From Tidjanibacter sp. (lineage in GTDB: Bacteria > Bacteroidota > Bacteroidia > Bacteroidales > Rikenellaceae): a stretch of DNA of 64,000 bases. The stretch is from assembly GCA_017503465.1 (NCBI GenBank), contig JAFVSY010000028.1, positions 34,460 through 98,459 on the forward strand, written 5' to 3'. The notes beneath the pieces are model-generated. The model searched no databases. It was not told where the DNA came from and worked only from the letters and a program-made list of their open reading frames with translations. A program made the translations under genes and the position numbers. Shown one piece after another: positions 1-7,496 of this stretch (positions are counted from its first letter, which is position 1; each line of letters opens with the position of its first letter).

Positions 1-243
1 CTCTACACAACAAGCACCTCGCCTGAAGAGAACTTTGACCTGAGGGAATTGGCCGACCGAATCGTTGCCACCCTGCCGGAACAGCAGCAAACCATCCTTC
101 ACTTGAGGGATGTCGAGGGCTACGACTTCGACACCATTGCCGAGGTGGTCGGTATGGAGGTGGGCACCGTGAGGGTAAACCTCTCACGAGCACGCCGAGA
201 GGTCAAGGAGCAACTGCAAAGAGCATTGAACTATGGGCTTTGA
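1..243 (+). CDS. RNA polymerase ECF sigma factor, C-terminal part (truncated by window edge)
   Basis: The reading frame is open from base 1, so this is the 3' end of a longer gene. The visible 80 residues match region 4 of an ECF (sigma-70 family) factor: a helix with LPEQQQTILHLRDVEGYDF followed by the helix-turn-helix IAEVVGMEVGTVRVNLSRAR, which contacts the -35 element. Region 2 lies outside the window. It is followed directly by a small membrane protein whose N-terminus looks like a cytoplasmic anti-sigma segment, and then by a DUF4252 protein; this arrangement suggests a sigma/anti-sigma stress module. The target regulon cannot be inferred. Confidence 0.9.
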   Translation, partial: LYTTSTSPEENFDLRELADRIVATLPEQQQTILHLRDVEGYDFDTIAEVVGMEVGTVRVNLSRARREVKEQLQRALNYGL

Positions 244-295
244 GCCCTTGGTGGAGAGTAAATCGGAGAACACACACACGACAAAAAATAGAGTT

Positions 296-799
296 ATGGT
301 TATCAACGGAGGGAACATAGAGGAATTGGTGGAGAAGTGGCTCGGTGGAGAGACCTCGCTCGAAGAGGAGCGTGCTCTTGAAGGCTACTTTGCCGAGGGT
401 GGCAGTGTGCCCGCCCACCTCGCTTGGGCTGCACCCTTGTTTGCCCGCAACGCCGCCAAGCGTAATCTCCACAATCCCCGCCGGAGGCACGCCACACCAC
501 GCCTTGCGTTGCGATATGGACTTGTGGCCACGGTTTCCATTGCCGCAGCCATTGCGGTGGGGTTGTTTGTTACCACCCGCCAACAAGCCACCCTCGGCCC
601 GTGTGCCTACATCAATGGCGAGATGGTGTGCGATAGGGCCGTTGTGGCTGAGGTGGCAGCCCCTGTGTTTGAACAGTTGAGCCAAGCCCTGCAACCAATC
701 AACAAGGTTTATGACGGACTCTCAACGGTTAAGAGCTCGACCGAGAAGGCCGCAGAACTGCTAAATAAGTACAACATCGAAAAACTCCTACAACAATGA
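296..799 (+). CDS. Putative single-pass membrane anti-sigma-like protein
   Basis: This 168-residue protein begins with NIEELVEKWLGGETSLEEERALEGYF, the pattern common at the cytoplasmic N-terminus of Bacteroidetes proteins that follow ECF sigma genes. One membrane helix lies at about residues 74-93 (YGLVATVSIAAAIAVGLFV) and is followed by a short periplasmic tail with no recognised domain. An in-frame ATG at 233 would overlap the sigma gene by 11 bases and add 21 residues of low-complexity sequence. I chose the ATG at 296 because the recognisable domain starts there. There is no Cys/His zinc motif, so it is not a classical ZAS anti-sigma. The role as sigma antagonist is inferred from position and N-terminal pattern. 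Confidence 0.65.
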   Translation: MVINGGNIEELVEKWLGGETSLEEERALEGYFAEGGSVPAHLAWAAPLFARNAAKRNLHNPRRRHATPRLALRYGLVATVSIAAAIAVGLFVTTRQQATLGPCAYINGEMVCDRAVVAEVAAPVFEQLSQALQPINKVYDGLSTVKSSTEKAAELLNKYNIEKLLQQ

Positions 800-1251
800 A
801 ACAGACATTTCTTACCCTTCTCTCGGTCTTGCTGGTAACGCTTTGTTCGGCCGAGGCCCAAACAACCAAGATGACCGTTGAGCGCATCTATGAAAAATAT
901 GGCGAGCGCGACAACATCGTAACGATGAATATGCCCGGCGAAATGCTCTCCGAGCAGGGAGGTGAGCCAACCAACGTGAAACAATTCATAATGATTGTGA
1001 GCGAAACCCCGCTTGCCGATTTTGCCGAGGATGTTGATGCACTCATTAAGGATGGTGGATTTCGCTCTCTGATGAAAGTCAAAAGCGATGGCAACCGAGT
1101 GGGCTTCTACCTGAGCAAAAACAAAGAAGAGTTCCTGATGGTCGTTCACAGCGCCGAGGGTGGCACCGTGCTGATGTGTGCCCAAGGAGAGGACCTGAAG
1201 ATGCAGGATATGATGGAGCTCAGCAAGAGTGCCGGCAACTTGGGGATGTAG
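796..1251 (+). CDS. DUF4252 family exported protein
   Basis: This 151-residue protein has a signal peptide (MKQTFLTLLSVLLVTLCSAEA). The mature part, with KQFIMIVSE and a VVHSAEGGTVLMCAQGE strand near the C-terminus, resembles DUF4252 proteins of Bacteroidetes. These usually sit beside ECF sigma/anti-sigma genes, as here. The start overlaps the previous stop by four bases (ATGA), so the two are probably translationally coupled. Biochemical function is unknown. There is no lipobox cysteine in the usual place, so it is probably soluble in the periplasm. Confidence 0.75.
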   Translation: MKQTFLTLLSVLLVTLCSAEAQTTKMTVERIYEKYGERDNIVTMNMPGEMLSEQGGEPTNVKQFIMIVSETPLADFAEDVDALIKDGGFRSLMKVKSDGNRVGFYLSKNKEEFLMVVHSAEGGTVLMCAQGEDLKMQDMMELSKSAGNLGM

Positions 1252-1264
1252 CCCACGCTTTCTG

Positions 1265-1273
1265 CCCCCCCCC
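1265..1273. repeat. Homopolymeric C tract
   Basis: A run of nine C lies 13 bases after the stop codon of the DUF4252 gene. It is outside any coding region, so slippage would not change a reading frame. Confidence 0.8.
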
Positions 1274-1307
1274 AACAAAATCATATAAACAAAAAACAAA
1301 TAAGGAC

Positions 1308-1392
1308 GTGTACGTGCGTGCGCCTGCGATTGCGTGGGCGCACGCTTGCGTATGCGGGCGCGCGCACACGTGCGCACGTGCGCATATGCGCG
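1308..1392. other. Alternating purine-pyrimidine (Z-DNA-prone) tract
   Basis: This roughly 85-base intergenic stretch is dominated by alternating purine/pyrimidine dinucleotides (GTACGTGCGTGCGC, GGGCGCGCGCACACGTGCGC, ACGTGCGCATATGCGCG). Such sequence is prone to left-handed Z-DNA and to cruciform extrusion under negative supercoiling. It lies between the DUF4252 gene and the promoter of the acyltransferase gene. No protein-coding signal or tRNA/ncRNA fold was recognised in it. Confidence 0.7.
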
Positions 1393-1434
1393 AAGAAATC
1401 GTTGGGTGTTGAGTTCTTCTGTCAAAATGTTGTT

Positions 1435-1465
1435 TTTGCACTTTGCGAAAAAGTTTGTATATTTG
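1435..1465 (+). promoter_or_regulatory. Bacteroidetes-type promoter for the acyltransferase gene
   Basis: TTTG at 1435-1438 and TATATTTG at 1458-1465 (a perfect TAnnTTTG -7 box) are separated by 19 bases, the spacing of the Bacteroidetes housekeeping promoter. The predicted transcript would start near 1472 with a leader of about 33 bases. Confidence 0.75.
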
Positions 1466-1504
1466 CCAAAGGGAGAACAAAAAGTTTAATCAAAAACAAA
1501 TCCG

Positions 1505-2974
1505 ATGACAAAAAAACTTCTGCCTCGCAAGCCGGGTTTGCCCGCAAAAATTTTCAGAGGCTATCTCAAAGTCGTACACGACAAGTTGTACTATCGCCAC
1601 ATATATGTTGAGGGTCGCGAGAAGATGCCCGCCGATGGCACCCCCACGGTTGCCGTGTCGCAGCACCAAAACTGTCTGAACGACCCCCTGCTGTTGGGCT
1701 TCGCTCTCTCCGACCGCAAACCCCGCTTCTTGGCGAGGGCCAACGTGTTCAAAAACCCCATCTTCAACTGGGCTATCCGAGGCCTTGGCGCACTGCCCGC
1801 CTACAGGATGAAATATGACGGCTATGCCGCTGTGGGCAAAAACCAGCAGACCTTCCAAGAGGTTGGCTATGCTCTGCGCCGTGGCGAGACCGTTATCCTC
1901 TACCCCGAGGCAGGACACCAAGACAAGCGTTGGCTCGGCAACTTCTCGCCCGCCTATTTGAAGATGGCCTTTGGTGCCGCCGAGGAGAGTGGCTTCGAGA
2001 GGGAGGTCTTTGTTATGCCCACCGCACACCACTACTCGGTCTATCAGCACGCAAGGGAGAGTGGCTTGGTGATGTTTGGCGACCCCGTCTCGCTCAAACC
2101 CTACTATGAACTCTACAAAGAGCAACCCCGCACTGCCATCCGTGAGGTAAACGCACTGGTGCGCAAGCAGATTGAGCAGATGATGCTCAACATTACCGAC
2201 TTGGAGCACTACGAGCAGGTTGATTTCCTGCGCGATGGAGTCTATGGCGACTACTATGCCGTGGCACAGGGGCTTAACCCCAAGCACCTCCCCTCCAAAC
2301 TCAAAGCCGACAAGGAACTTGTCAAGAAGTTGGATGACGCCACCGTGGCCGAGCCCGAAAAGATGGATGAGATTTACGACAAGGTGAGAAAACTCGCCAA
2401 GGGTATCAGGAAACTCAACGTGAGGGAGTGGCTCTTTGAGAAGAAGAACACCGGCCTTATGGGACTTGTCGGTAGGGCTCTGGTGTTGTTGCTCGGTTTG
2501 CCCCTCTTTGTGGTGAGCATCATCCCCACCTTTGCAATGTTCCTCGTGCCCGAACTCTTCCTCAAGAAGTTCATCAAGGACCAGATGTTCCGCAGTTCGG
2601 TGAGGGCCGGAGTGTTGCTGCTGATTGTGTTCCCGCTGTTCTGCATCGTTCCTGTTGTTGTGATGTTGTGCTGTGGTAATTGGCTCTCGGCGCTGTGCTA
2701 CCTCGTGGCCTACCCGCTGATGGCAATCTACGCCTACAACTACATCATCTACTTTGTGAAGTACAAGGGCTATGTGCGCTTCACCAAGCCCAGCAATCGC
2801 GACAAGGTGGAGAAGCTGCGTGCGATGAGGGAAGAGGTCTATCTCGCTCTGGATAAGGTACTTGCCACCAGCGAGGAGAACGCCGCCAAGGCTGCCGCCA
2901 TTCGCCAAGAGCGTGCCGCAGCGGAGGCCGCTGCCAAAGCCGCTGCCGAGGTGAGCGAGCCTGCTGCCGAGTAG
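1505..2974 (+). CDS. 1-acyl-sn-glycerol-3-phosphate acyltransferase family protein (PlsC-like)
   Basis: This 489-residue protein has an N-terminal PlsC-type acyltransferase domain at about residues 20-215. The catalytic motif is QHQNCLND (H54, D60), the HX5D variant seen in Bacteroidetes members, followed by an RPRFLARANVFK-like substrate segment and the LYPEAGHQ motif (EGxR-block equivalent). Two or three membrane helices follow at about residues 318-345, 360-395 and 400-420. The C-terminal 50 residues are charged and alanine-rich, probably coiled. The family transfers acyl groups to lysophosphatidate-like acceptors at the inner membrane; the exact acceptor here is unproven. It is preceded by its own promoter and followed by a strong terminator, so it is probably monocistronic. 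Confidence 0.85.
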   Translation: MTKKLLPRKPGLPAKIFRGYLKVVHDKLYYRHIYVEGREKMPADGTPTVAVSQHQNCLNDPLLLGFALSDRKPRFLARANVFKNPIFNWAIRGLGALPAYRMKYDGYAAVGKNQQTFQEVGYALRRGETVILYPEAGHQDKRWLGNFSPAYLKMAFGAAEESGFEREVFVMPTAHHYSVYQHARESGLVMFGDPVSLKPYYELYKEQPRTAIREVNALVRKQIEQMMLNITDLEHYEQVDFLRDGVYGDYYAVAQGLNPKHLPSKLKADKELVKKLDDATVAEPEKMDEIYDKVRKLAKGIRKLNVREWLFEKKNTGLMGLVGRALVLLLGLPLFVVSIIPTFAMFLVPELFLKKFIKDQMFRSSVRAGVLLLIVFPLFCIVPVVVMLCCGNWLSALCYLVAYPLMAIYAYNYIIYFVKYKGYVRFTKPSNRDKVEKLRAMREEVYLALDKVLATSEENAAKAAAIRQERAAAEAAAKAAAEVSEPAAE

Positions 2975-3039
2975 GACTTTTTCGGAAATTAAGTTGAGCC
3001 GCAACGGTCCGCAACGGTCCCGAAGTAAACCCGCAATAA

Positions 3040-3080
3040 GCCCACAAGACACCCCAAAAGTCTTGTGGGCTTGTTTTGTC
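3040..3080 (+). terminator. Intrinsic terminator after the acyltransferase gene
   Basis: A perfect 11-bp stem (GCCCACAAGAC, 3040-3050, with GTCTTGTGGGC, 3060-3070) and a 9-base loop are followed by T-rich sequence (TTGTTTTGTCGGTTTTC). Confidence 0.85.
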
Positions 3081-3088
3081 GGTTTTCG

Positions 3089-3119
3089 TTTTCTTTTCGC
3101 AATTCTATTGCTATCTTTG
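3089..3119 (+). promoter_or_regulatory. Bacteroidetes-type promoter for the PfkB-family kinase
   Basis: TATCTTTG at 3112-3119 matches the TAnnTTTG -7 box exactly. TTTT at 3089-3092 (three of four matches to TTTG) lies 19 bases upstream. The leader to the ATG at 3179 would be about 55 bases. Confidence 0.6.
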
Positions 3120-3178
3120 CACACACATATTTTTATATAAATAGTAAGAAACCACACTAACCCACACCAGCACACACT

Positions 3179-4189
3179 ATGCAGATTAAGAAGGTTATCG
3201 GCATCGGCAATGCCCTCACAGATTTTTTGGTAAACCTGCGCAACGATGACGTACTCCAGCGACTCAACCTCGGCAAGGGGAGTATGAACCTCGTGGATTC
3301 GGAATTCCAGCGCAAGATTCAGGGCGAAACCGCCGACCTGCCACACACCCTCTCGCTGGGCGGTAGTGCCTCCAACACCATCCGCTGTATGGCTCGCCTC
3401 GGCGCAGAGGTGGGACTCATCGGCAAGGTGGGAAGGGACTCCACGGGCCACTTCTTTGAGCAGGCCCTCGAGAACCTCGGAGTGGACCCCCACATCTACC
3501 ACGGAGTGAACCGCTCGGGTAGGTGCTTGGCCCTTGTGTCGCCCGATGGCGAGCGCACTATGGTAACCTACCTCGGTGCCGCCCTTGAGCTCTGCGAGGC
3601 CGACATCACGCCGAGTGTGTTTGAGGGCTACGATTGCCTCTACATTGAGGGCTATATGGTTCAGAGCCACTCGGTTATACGCCACGCTATCAAGACCGCC
3701 AAGGCGTGTGGACTGAAGGTGGCCATCGACCTTGCGAGCTACAACGTGGTGCTGGAGAACAGGGCCTTCTTGTTGGACCTTGTGGACAAATATGTGGACA
3801 TCATCTTCGCCAACGAACAGGAGGCAGCAGCCTTCAGTGGCGAGCAAGACCCCGAAAAGGCTCTTGAGTTCATCGCCGCAAGGTGCGAGCTTGCCATCGT
3901 GAAGATTGGCACCCGAGGTGCGCTCATCAAGGAGCAGGGTGGCGAAAGGATACACGTGGGCATTATGGCCGCTGCCAAGAGGGTGGACACCACCGGTGCG
4001 GGCGACTTCTATGCCGCAGGCTTTATGGCCGGCTTGTGCCAGGGGCTTTCGTTGCGCCAATGCGGCACCATCGGAGCCATCGCTGCCGGCAAGGTGATTG
4101 AGGTGGTGGGCACCACCTTTGGCGAGGATGCTTGGAAGGAGATTTTCTCGCTCGTTGAGAGGGTAAAAACGGAGAAATATTTGTTCTAA
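3179..4189 (+). CDS. PfkB-family carbohydrate/nucleoside kinase (adenosine-kinase-like)
   Basis: This 336-residue protein has a PfkB/ribokinase fold. The N-terminus (VIGIGNALTDFLV) and the glycine-rich block SLGGSASNTIRCMARLGAEVGLIGKVGRD form PfkB signature 1. Signature 2, RVDTTGAGDFYAAGFMAGL, lies near residues 262-280 and contains the anion-hole GAGD with the catalytic Asp. Family members phosphorylate sugars or nucleosides using ATP in the cytosol; the overall pattern resembles adenosine kinase/ribokinase, but the substrate cannot be assigned. It stands between its own promoter and folB, which starts 71 bases later. Confidence 0.85.
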   Translation: MQIKKVIGIGNALTDFLVNLRNDDVLQRLNLGKGSMNLVDSEFQRKIQGETADLPHTLSLGGSASNTIRCMARLGAEVGLIGKVGRDSTGHFFEQALENLGVDPHIYHGVNRSGRCLALVSPDGERTMVTYLGAALELCEADITPSVFEGYDCLYIEGYMVQSHSVIRHAIKTAKACGLKVAIDLASYNVVLENRAFLLDLVDKYVDIIFANEQEAAAFSGEQDPEKALEFIAARCELAIVKIGTRGALIKEQGGERIHVGIMAAAKRVDTTGAGDFYAAGFMAGLCQGLSLRQCGTIGAIAAGKVIEVVGTTFGEDAWKEIFSLVERVKTEKYLF

Positions 4190-4260
4190 TACACACTCCC
4201 TCCCACGCATAAAAACAAAAGAAATTACGTCGCACATTGGGGCAAAACACACGTTAGGGT

Positions 4261-4614
4261 ATGAATGTTACGATTGAGTTGGAGCGAATGGAATTTCGTG
4301 CTCCGCACGGCTGCTATGACCTCGAAAAAGTGGTCGGAAACCGCTTTGAGGTGGATGTGATGTTGATTGTTGAAATCGGCGATGCGGCGAAGGACGACGA
4401 GTTGTTGAAAAGTGTGAATTATCTGACCGTCTACGACCTCGTGGCGGAGCAGATGCAACGCCCCTCCGACACCCTTGAGAATGTGGCTTGGCGCATACAA
4501 GAGTGCTTGTATGGTGCTTTCTGTCAGATTGTTAGCTCAAAAATCAAGGTTTCCAAACTTGCACCCCCTCTCGGAGGTAAGGTCGAAAAGGTCAGCGTAA
4601 CGCTAACAAAATAA
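4261..4614 (+). CDS. folB: Dihydroneopterin aldolase
   Basis: This 117-residue protein has the FolB length and order of motifs: MEFRAPHGCYDLEKVVGNRFEVDV (N-terminal substrate-binding segment), the catalytic Glu in the YDLEK region, VNYLTVYDLV, and the C-terminal SKLAPPLGGKVEKVSVTL. FolB cleaves 7,8-dihydroneopterin to 6-hydroxymethyl-dihydropterin and glycolaldehyde in folate synthesis. The next enzyme, folK, lies at 40918 and the first, folE, at 34162, so the pathway is scattered across this window. Confidence 0.9.
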   Translation: MNVTIELERMEFRAPHGCYDLEKVVGNRFEVDVMLIVEIGDAAKDDELLKSVNYLTVYDLVAEQMQRPSDTLENVAWRIQECLYGAFCQIVSSKIKVSKLAPPLGGKVEKVSVTLTK

Positions 4615-4698
4615 GGTGTTTACACTTTTGTTGATAACCTGTTGAAAAACCAACAAAAACCCCTTGTTTTATCCAAAAATTAGTTTGAACTTTGTAGC

Positions 4699-4719
4699 AA
4701 AGTCGGGCCTCCCGGCTTT
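4699..4719 (+). terminator. Hairpin after folB / before nrdJ
   Basis: Nine paired positions (AAAGTCGGG with CCCGGCTTT, one T-G wobble) close a three-base loop CCT and are followed by TTTAGTTGTCT. It could end the folB transcript. A translation start at 4722-4728 would place it immediately before the nrdJ start codon, which is one reason to prefer the later ATG at 4803. Confidence 0.5.
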
Positions 4720-4802
4720 AGTTGTCTATGCTTTTGATTATCAAGGGCGTAGATTTTTTGGAGTCGAGCAAAATCGAAAAAATATATAAAAAGCTGGTAA
4801 CT

Positions 4803-7364
4803 ATGTCTGAAAAGATGGAGAACGGGGGCGTGTCCCCCGAACTGAAAGAGCTGAAATACGACGACGTTTTGGCCAACGCCAAAGAGTATTTCAAGGGTGA
4901 TGACCTCGCCGCAATGGTGTGGGTGAACAAGTATGCGCTGAAGGACTCCTTCAACCGCATCTATGAGCCCTCGCCCGAGGCTATGCACCACCGCATCGCC
5001 AACGAGATTGCTCGTATCGAGAACAACTACCCCAACCCAATGAGCGCAGAGGATGTGTTTGGATTGCTCGACCAATTCAAATATGTCATCCCCCAAGGCG
5101 GTCCTATGACGGGTATTGGCAACAATCTCCAGATTGCCTCGCTGTCGAACTGCTTTGTAATCGGCCACCGCAACCCCGCCGACTCCTATGGCGGTATCAT
5201 CCGTATGGACGAGGAGCAGGTGCAGCTGATGAAACGTAGGGGTGGTGTGGGCCACGACCTTTCGCACCTCCGCCCCGCAGGTAGCCCTGTGTTGAACAGC
5301 GCGCTGACCTCCACGGGTATTGTGCCCTTTATGGAGCGCTACTCCAACTCCACTCGCGAGGTAGCACAGGATGGCCGTAGGGGTGCTCTTATGCTCACCC
5401 TCTCCATCAAACACCCCGATGCAGAGCGTTTCATTGACGCCAAGACCGTACAAGGCAAAGTTACCGGTGCCAACGTGTCGATTAAGATTGACGATGAGTT
5501 TATGCGTTGCGTGCTCAGCGGCGAGAAATATGTTCAGAAGTTCCCCATCGACTCCGACAAGCCTCTCTATGAGAAGGAAGTTGATGCAACCGCACTGTGG
5601 GATAAGATTATCCACAACGCCTGGAAGAGTGCCGAGCCCGGTTGTTTGTTCTGGGACACCGTGTTGAGGGAGAGTGTGCCCGACTGCTATGCAGACGAGG
5701 GCTTCCGCACCGTTTCGACCAACCCCTGTGGTGAGATTCCTCTGTGCCCCTACGACAGCTGCCGTCTGTTGGCCCTCAACCTCTACAGCTATGTGGACAA
5801 CCCATTCACCCCCGAGGCTGCCTTCAACCACGAGAAGTTCCAAAAGCACGTGGAGATGGCTATGAGGATGATGGACGACATCATCGACCTCGAGTTGGAG
5901 AAGATTGACCTCATCCACAAGAAGATTGGCAAGGACCCCGAGGAGTTGGATGTTCGTAGGGTTGAACTTTCGTTGTGGGAGAAAATCAGGGAGAAGGCTC
6001 TCAAGGGCCGCCGTACCGGTTTGGGCATTACCGCCGAGGGCGATATGTTGGCCGCATTGGGTATGACCTACGGCTCTGACGAGGCTATCGACTTTGCAGT
6101 AAGCATCCAAAGGGAACTCTGCCTTAACGCCTACCGCGCTTCGGTGAAACTCGCCAAAGAGAGGGGCTCGTTCCCGATGTACGACAACCTCAAAGAGGAG
6201 AACAACCCGATGATTGGCCGCATCCGCGAGGCCGACCCCGAGTTGTATGCCGATATGGTACGCTATGGCCGTAGGAACATCGCTATGCTGACCATCGCCC
6301 CCACGGGTACCGTGTCGCTGATGTCGCAGACCACCTCCGGTATTGAGCCGGTGTTCCGCCCCGTCTACAAGCGTCGTAGGAAGGTGAACCCCACCGACCA
6401 GAATGTGAAGATTACCTACAAGGACGACGTGGGTGATTGCTTTGAGGAGTATTATGTGTTCCACCACAAGTTTGTGGAGTGGCTCAAGATTACCGGCCAC
6501 GATGTGGCCAACTTGGCTGACCTCTCCGATGCAGAGATGGATGCACTTGTTGCCGCCTCGCCCTACAACCACGCCACCGCAAACGACATCGACTGGGTGG
6601 CCAAGGTGAAGATGCAGGGTGCCATTCAGAAGTGGGTGGACCACTCGATTTCGGTTACCGTAAACTTGCCGAACAACGTTTCGGAGGAGTTGGTTGCACA
6701 GGTCTACAAGACCGCTTGGGAGTGTGGCTGCAAGGGTATCACCGTCTACCGCGATGGCTCGCGTAGCGGCGTGCTCATCGACACCAAGAGCAAGAAGAAC
6801 CCCGAGGAGTCGCAGTCTACCGCACCCATCAAACGCCCCGCAGAGTTGGAGGCCGATGTGGTACGCTTCCGCAACGGCAAGGAGGAGTGGATTGCCTTCG
6901 TGGGACTCCACAACGGAAGGCCCTATGAGATTTTCACCGGTCAGATTGACGAGGAGTCGCTCTATATTCCCAAGTCCATCAAGAAGGGTTGGATTGTGAA
7001 AGTGAGGGAAGAGGATGGCACCAAGCGTTACGACTTCCGCTTCCAGGACAAGATGGGCTACCCCCACGTTATTGGTGGTATCTCTCGTCTGTTCGATATG
7101 GAGTTCTGGAACTACGCCAAGTTGATTTCGGGCGTGTTGCGCAACGGTATGCCCATCGTGGATGTGGTGAACCTTGTGGACAGCCTCCAATTCACCAGCG
7201 AGGGTATCAACATCTGGAAGGCAGGTGTGGCTCGTGCCCTGAAGCAGTACATCAAGGACGGCACCAAGAGCAAACAAAAGTGCCCCAACTGCGGTAGCGA
7301 GAGCCTCGTTTACCAGAATGGTTGCCCCACTTGCCACTCGTGTGGCTGGAGCAAGTGCTCGTAG
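4803..7364 (+). CDS. nrdJ: Adenosylcobalamin-dependent ribonucleoside-diphosphate reductase (class II)
   Basis: From the ATG at 4803 the product has 853 residues. It carries the class II RNR core: ALKDSFNRIYEPSPEAMHHRIA near the N-terminus, the substrate-site block GIGNNLQIASLSNCFV, the finger-loop region STNPCGEIPLCPYDSC with the catalytic NxCxE motif (NPCGE), and IAPTGTVSLM. The C-terminus is a zinc-ribbon-like tail with four close cysteines (CPNCGSES...CPTCHSCGWSKCS) that re-reduces the active site. The enzyme converts ribonucleotides to deoxyribonucleotides with a B12-derived radical. A TTG at 4722 or ATG at 4728 would extend it by 25-27 residues of unrelated sequence, so I reject them. 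No cobalamin riboswitch (B12 box) is visible upstream. Confidence 0.92.
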   Translation: MSEKMENGGVSPELKELKYDDVLANAKEYFKGDDLAAMVWVNKYALKDSFNRIYEPSPEAMHHRIANEIARIENNYPNPMSAEDVFGLLDQFKYVIPQGGPMTGIGNNLQIASLSNCFVIGHRNPADSYGGIIRMDEEQVQLMKRRGGVGHDLSHLRPAGSPVLNSALTSTGIVPFMERYSNSTREVAQDGRRGALMLTLSIKHPDAERFIDAKTVQGKVTGANVSIKIDDEFMRCVLSGEKYVQKFPIDSDKPLYEKEVDATALWDKIIHNAWKSAEPGCLFWDTVLRESVPDCYADEGFRTVSTNPCGEIPLCPYDSCRLLALNLYSYVDNPFTPEAAFNHEKFQKHVEMAMRMMDDIIDLELEKIDLIHKKIGKDPEELDVRRVELSLWEKIREKALKGRRTGLGITAEGDMLAALGMTYGSDEAIDFAVSIQRELCLNAYRASVKLAKERGSFPMYDNLKEENNPMIGRIREADPELYADMVRYGRRNIAMLTIAPTGTVSLMSQTTSGIEPVFRPVYKRRRKVNPTDQNVKITYKDDVGDCFEEYYVFHHKFVEWLKITGHDVANLADLSDAEMDALVAASPYNHATANDIDWVAKVKMQGAIQKWVDHSISVTVNLPNNVSEELVAQVYKTAWECGCKGITVYRDGSRSGVLIDTKSKKNPEESQSTAPIKRPAELEADVVRFRNGKEEWIAFVGLHNGRPYEIFTGQIDEESLYIPKSIKKGWIVKVREEDGTKRYDFRFQDKMGYPHVIGGISRLFDMEFWNYAKLISGVLRNGMPIVDVVNLVDSLQFTSEGINIWKAGVARALKQYIKDGTKSKQKCPNCGSESLVYQNGCPTCHSCGWSKCS

Positions 7365-7444
7365 TGGGAAGAACACCACGCAGGAATGTGGCGCAATCTT
7401 GAGAAGTAAAACAAGGGCGCACACAATCAAATATGTACTTTTTG

Positions 7445-7472
7445 GACCAGAGCAGGAACACCTGCTCTGGTC
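7445..7472. terminator. Perfect 12-bp hairpin between nrdJ and the antiporter gene
   Basis: GACCAGAGCAGG (7445-7456) pairs perfectly with CCTGCTCTGGTC (7461-7472) around the tetraloop AACA. There is no T tract on either side, so it is either a terminator of unusual type, an mRNA 3'-end stabiliser for nrdJ, or a leader hairpin 24 bases before the antiporter start. Confidence 0.55.
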
Positions 7473-7496
7473 TGCTGTAAAAGAATAAGATACATT

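Noticed and set aside
1265-1273. Poly-C tract as a phase-variation switch
   Set aside because: It lies after the DUF4252 stop and before the next promoter, so length changes would not alter a coding frame or the spacing between -33 and -7 boxes.
1490-4252. A 920-codon open frame on the - strand opposite the acyltransferase and kinase genes
   Set aside because: It runs antisense through two clearly recognised genes, has no recognisable motifs and His/Leu/Val-rich composition typical of the complement of GC-rich coding sequence. Similar long antisense frames at 4680-7430 (-), 25102-26955 (+), 32395-34920 (+) and 38582-40435 (+) were rejected for the same reason.
4615-4802. Possible cobalamin riboswitch before the B12-dependent ribonucleotide reductase
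   Set aside because: No B12-box (GCCACTG-like) core or extended multi-stem leader is visible; only a short hairpin at 4699-4719 exists.
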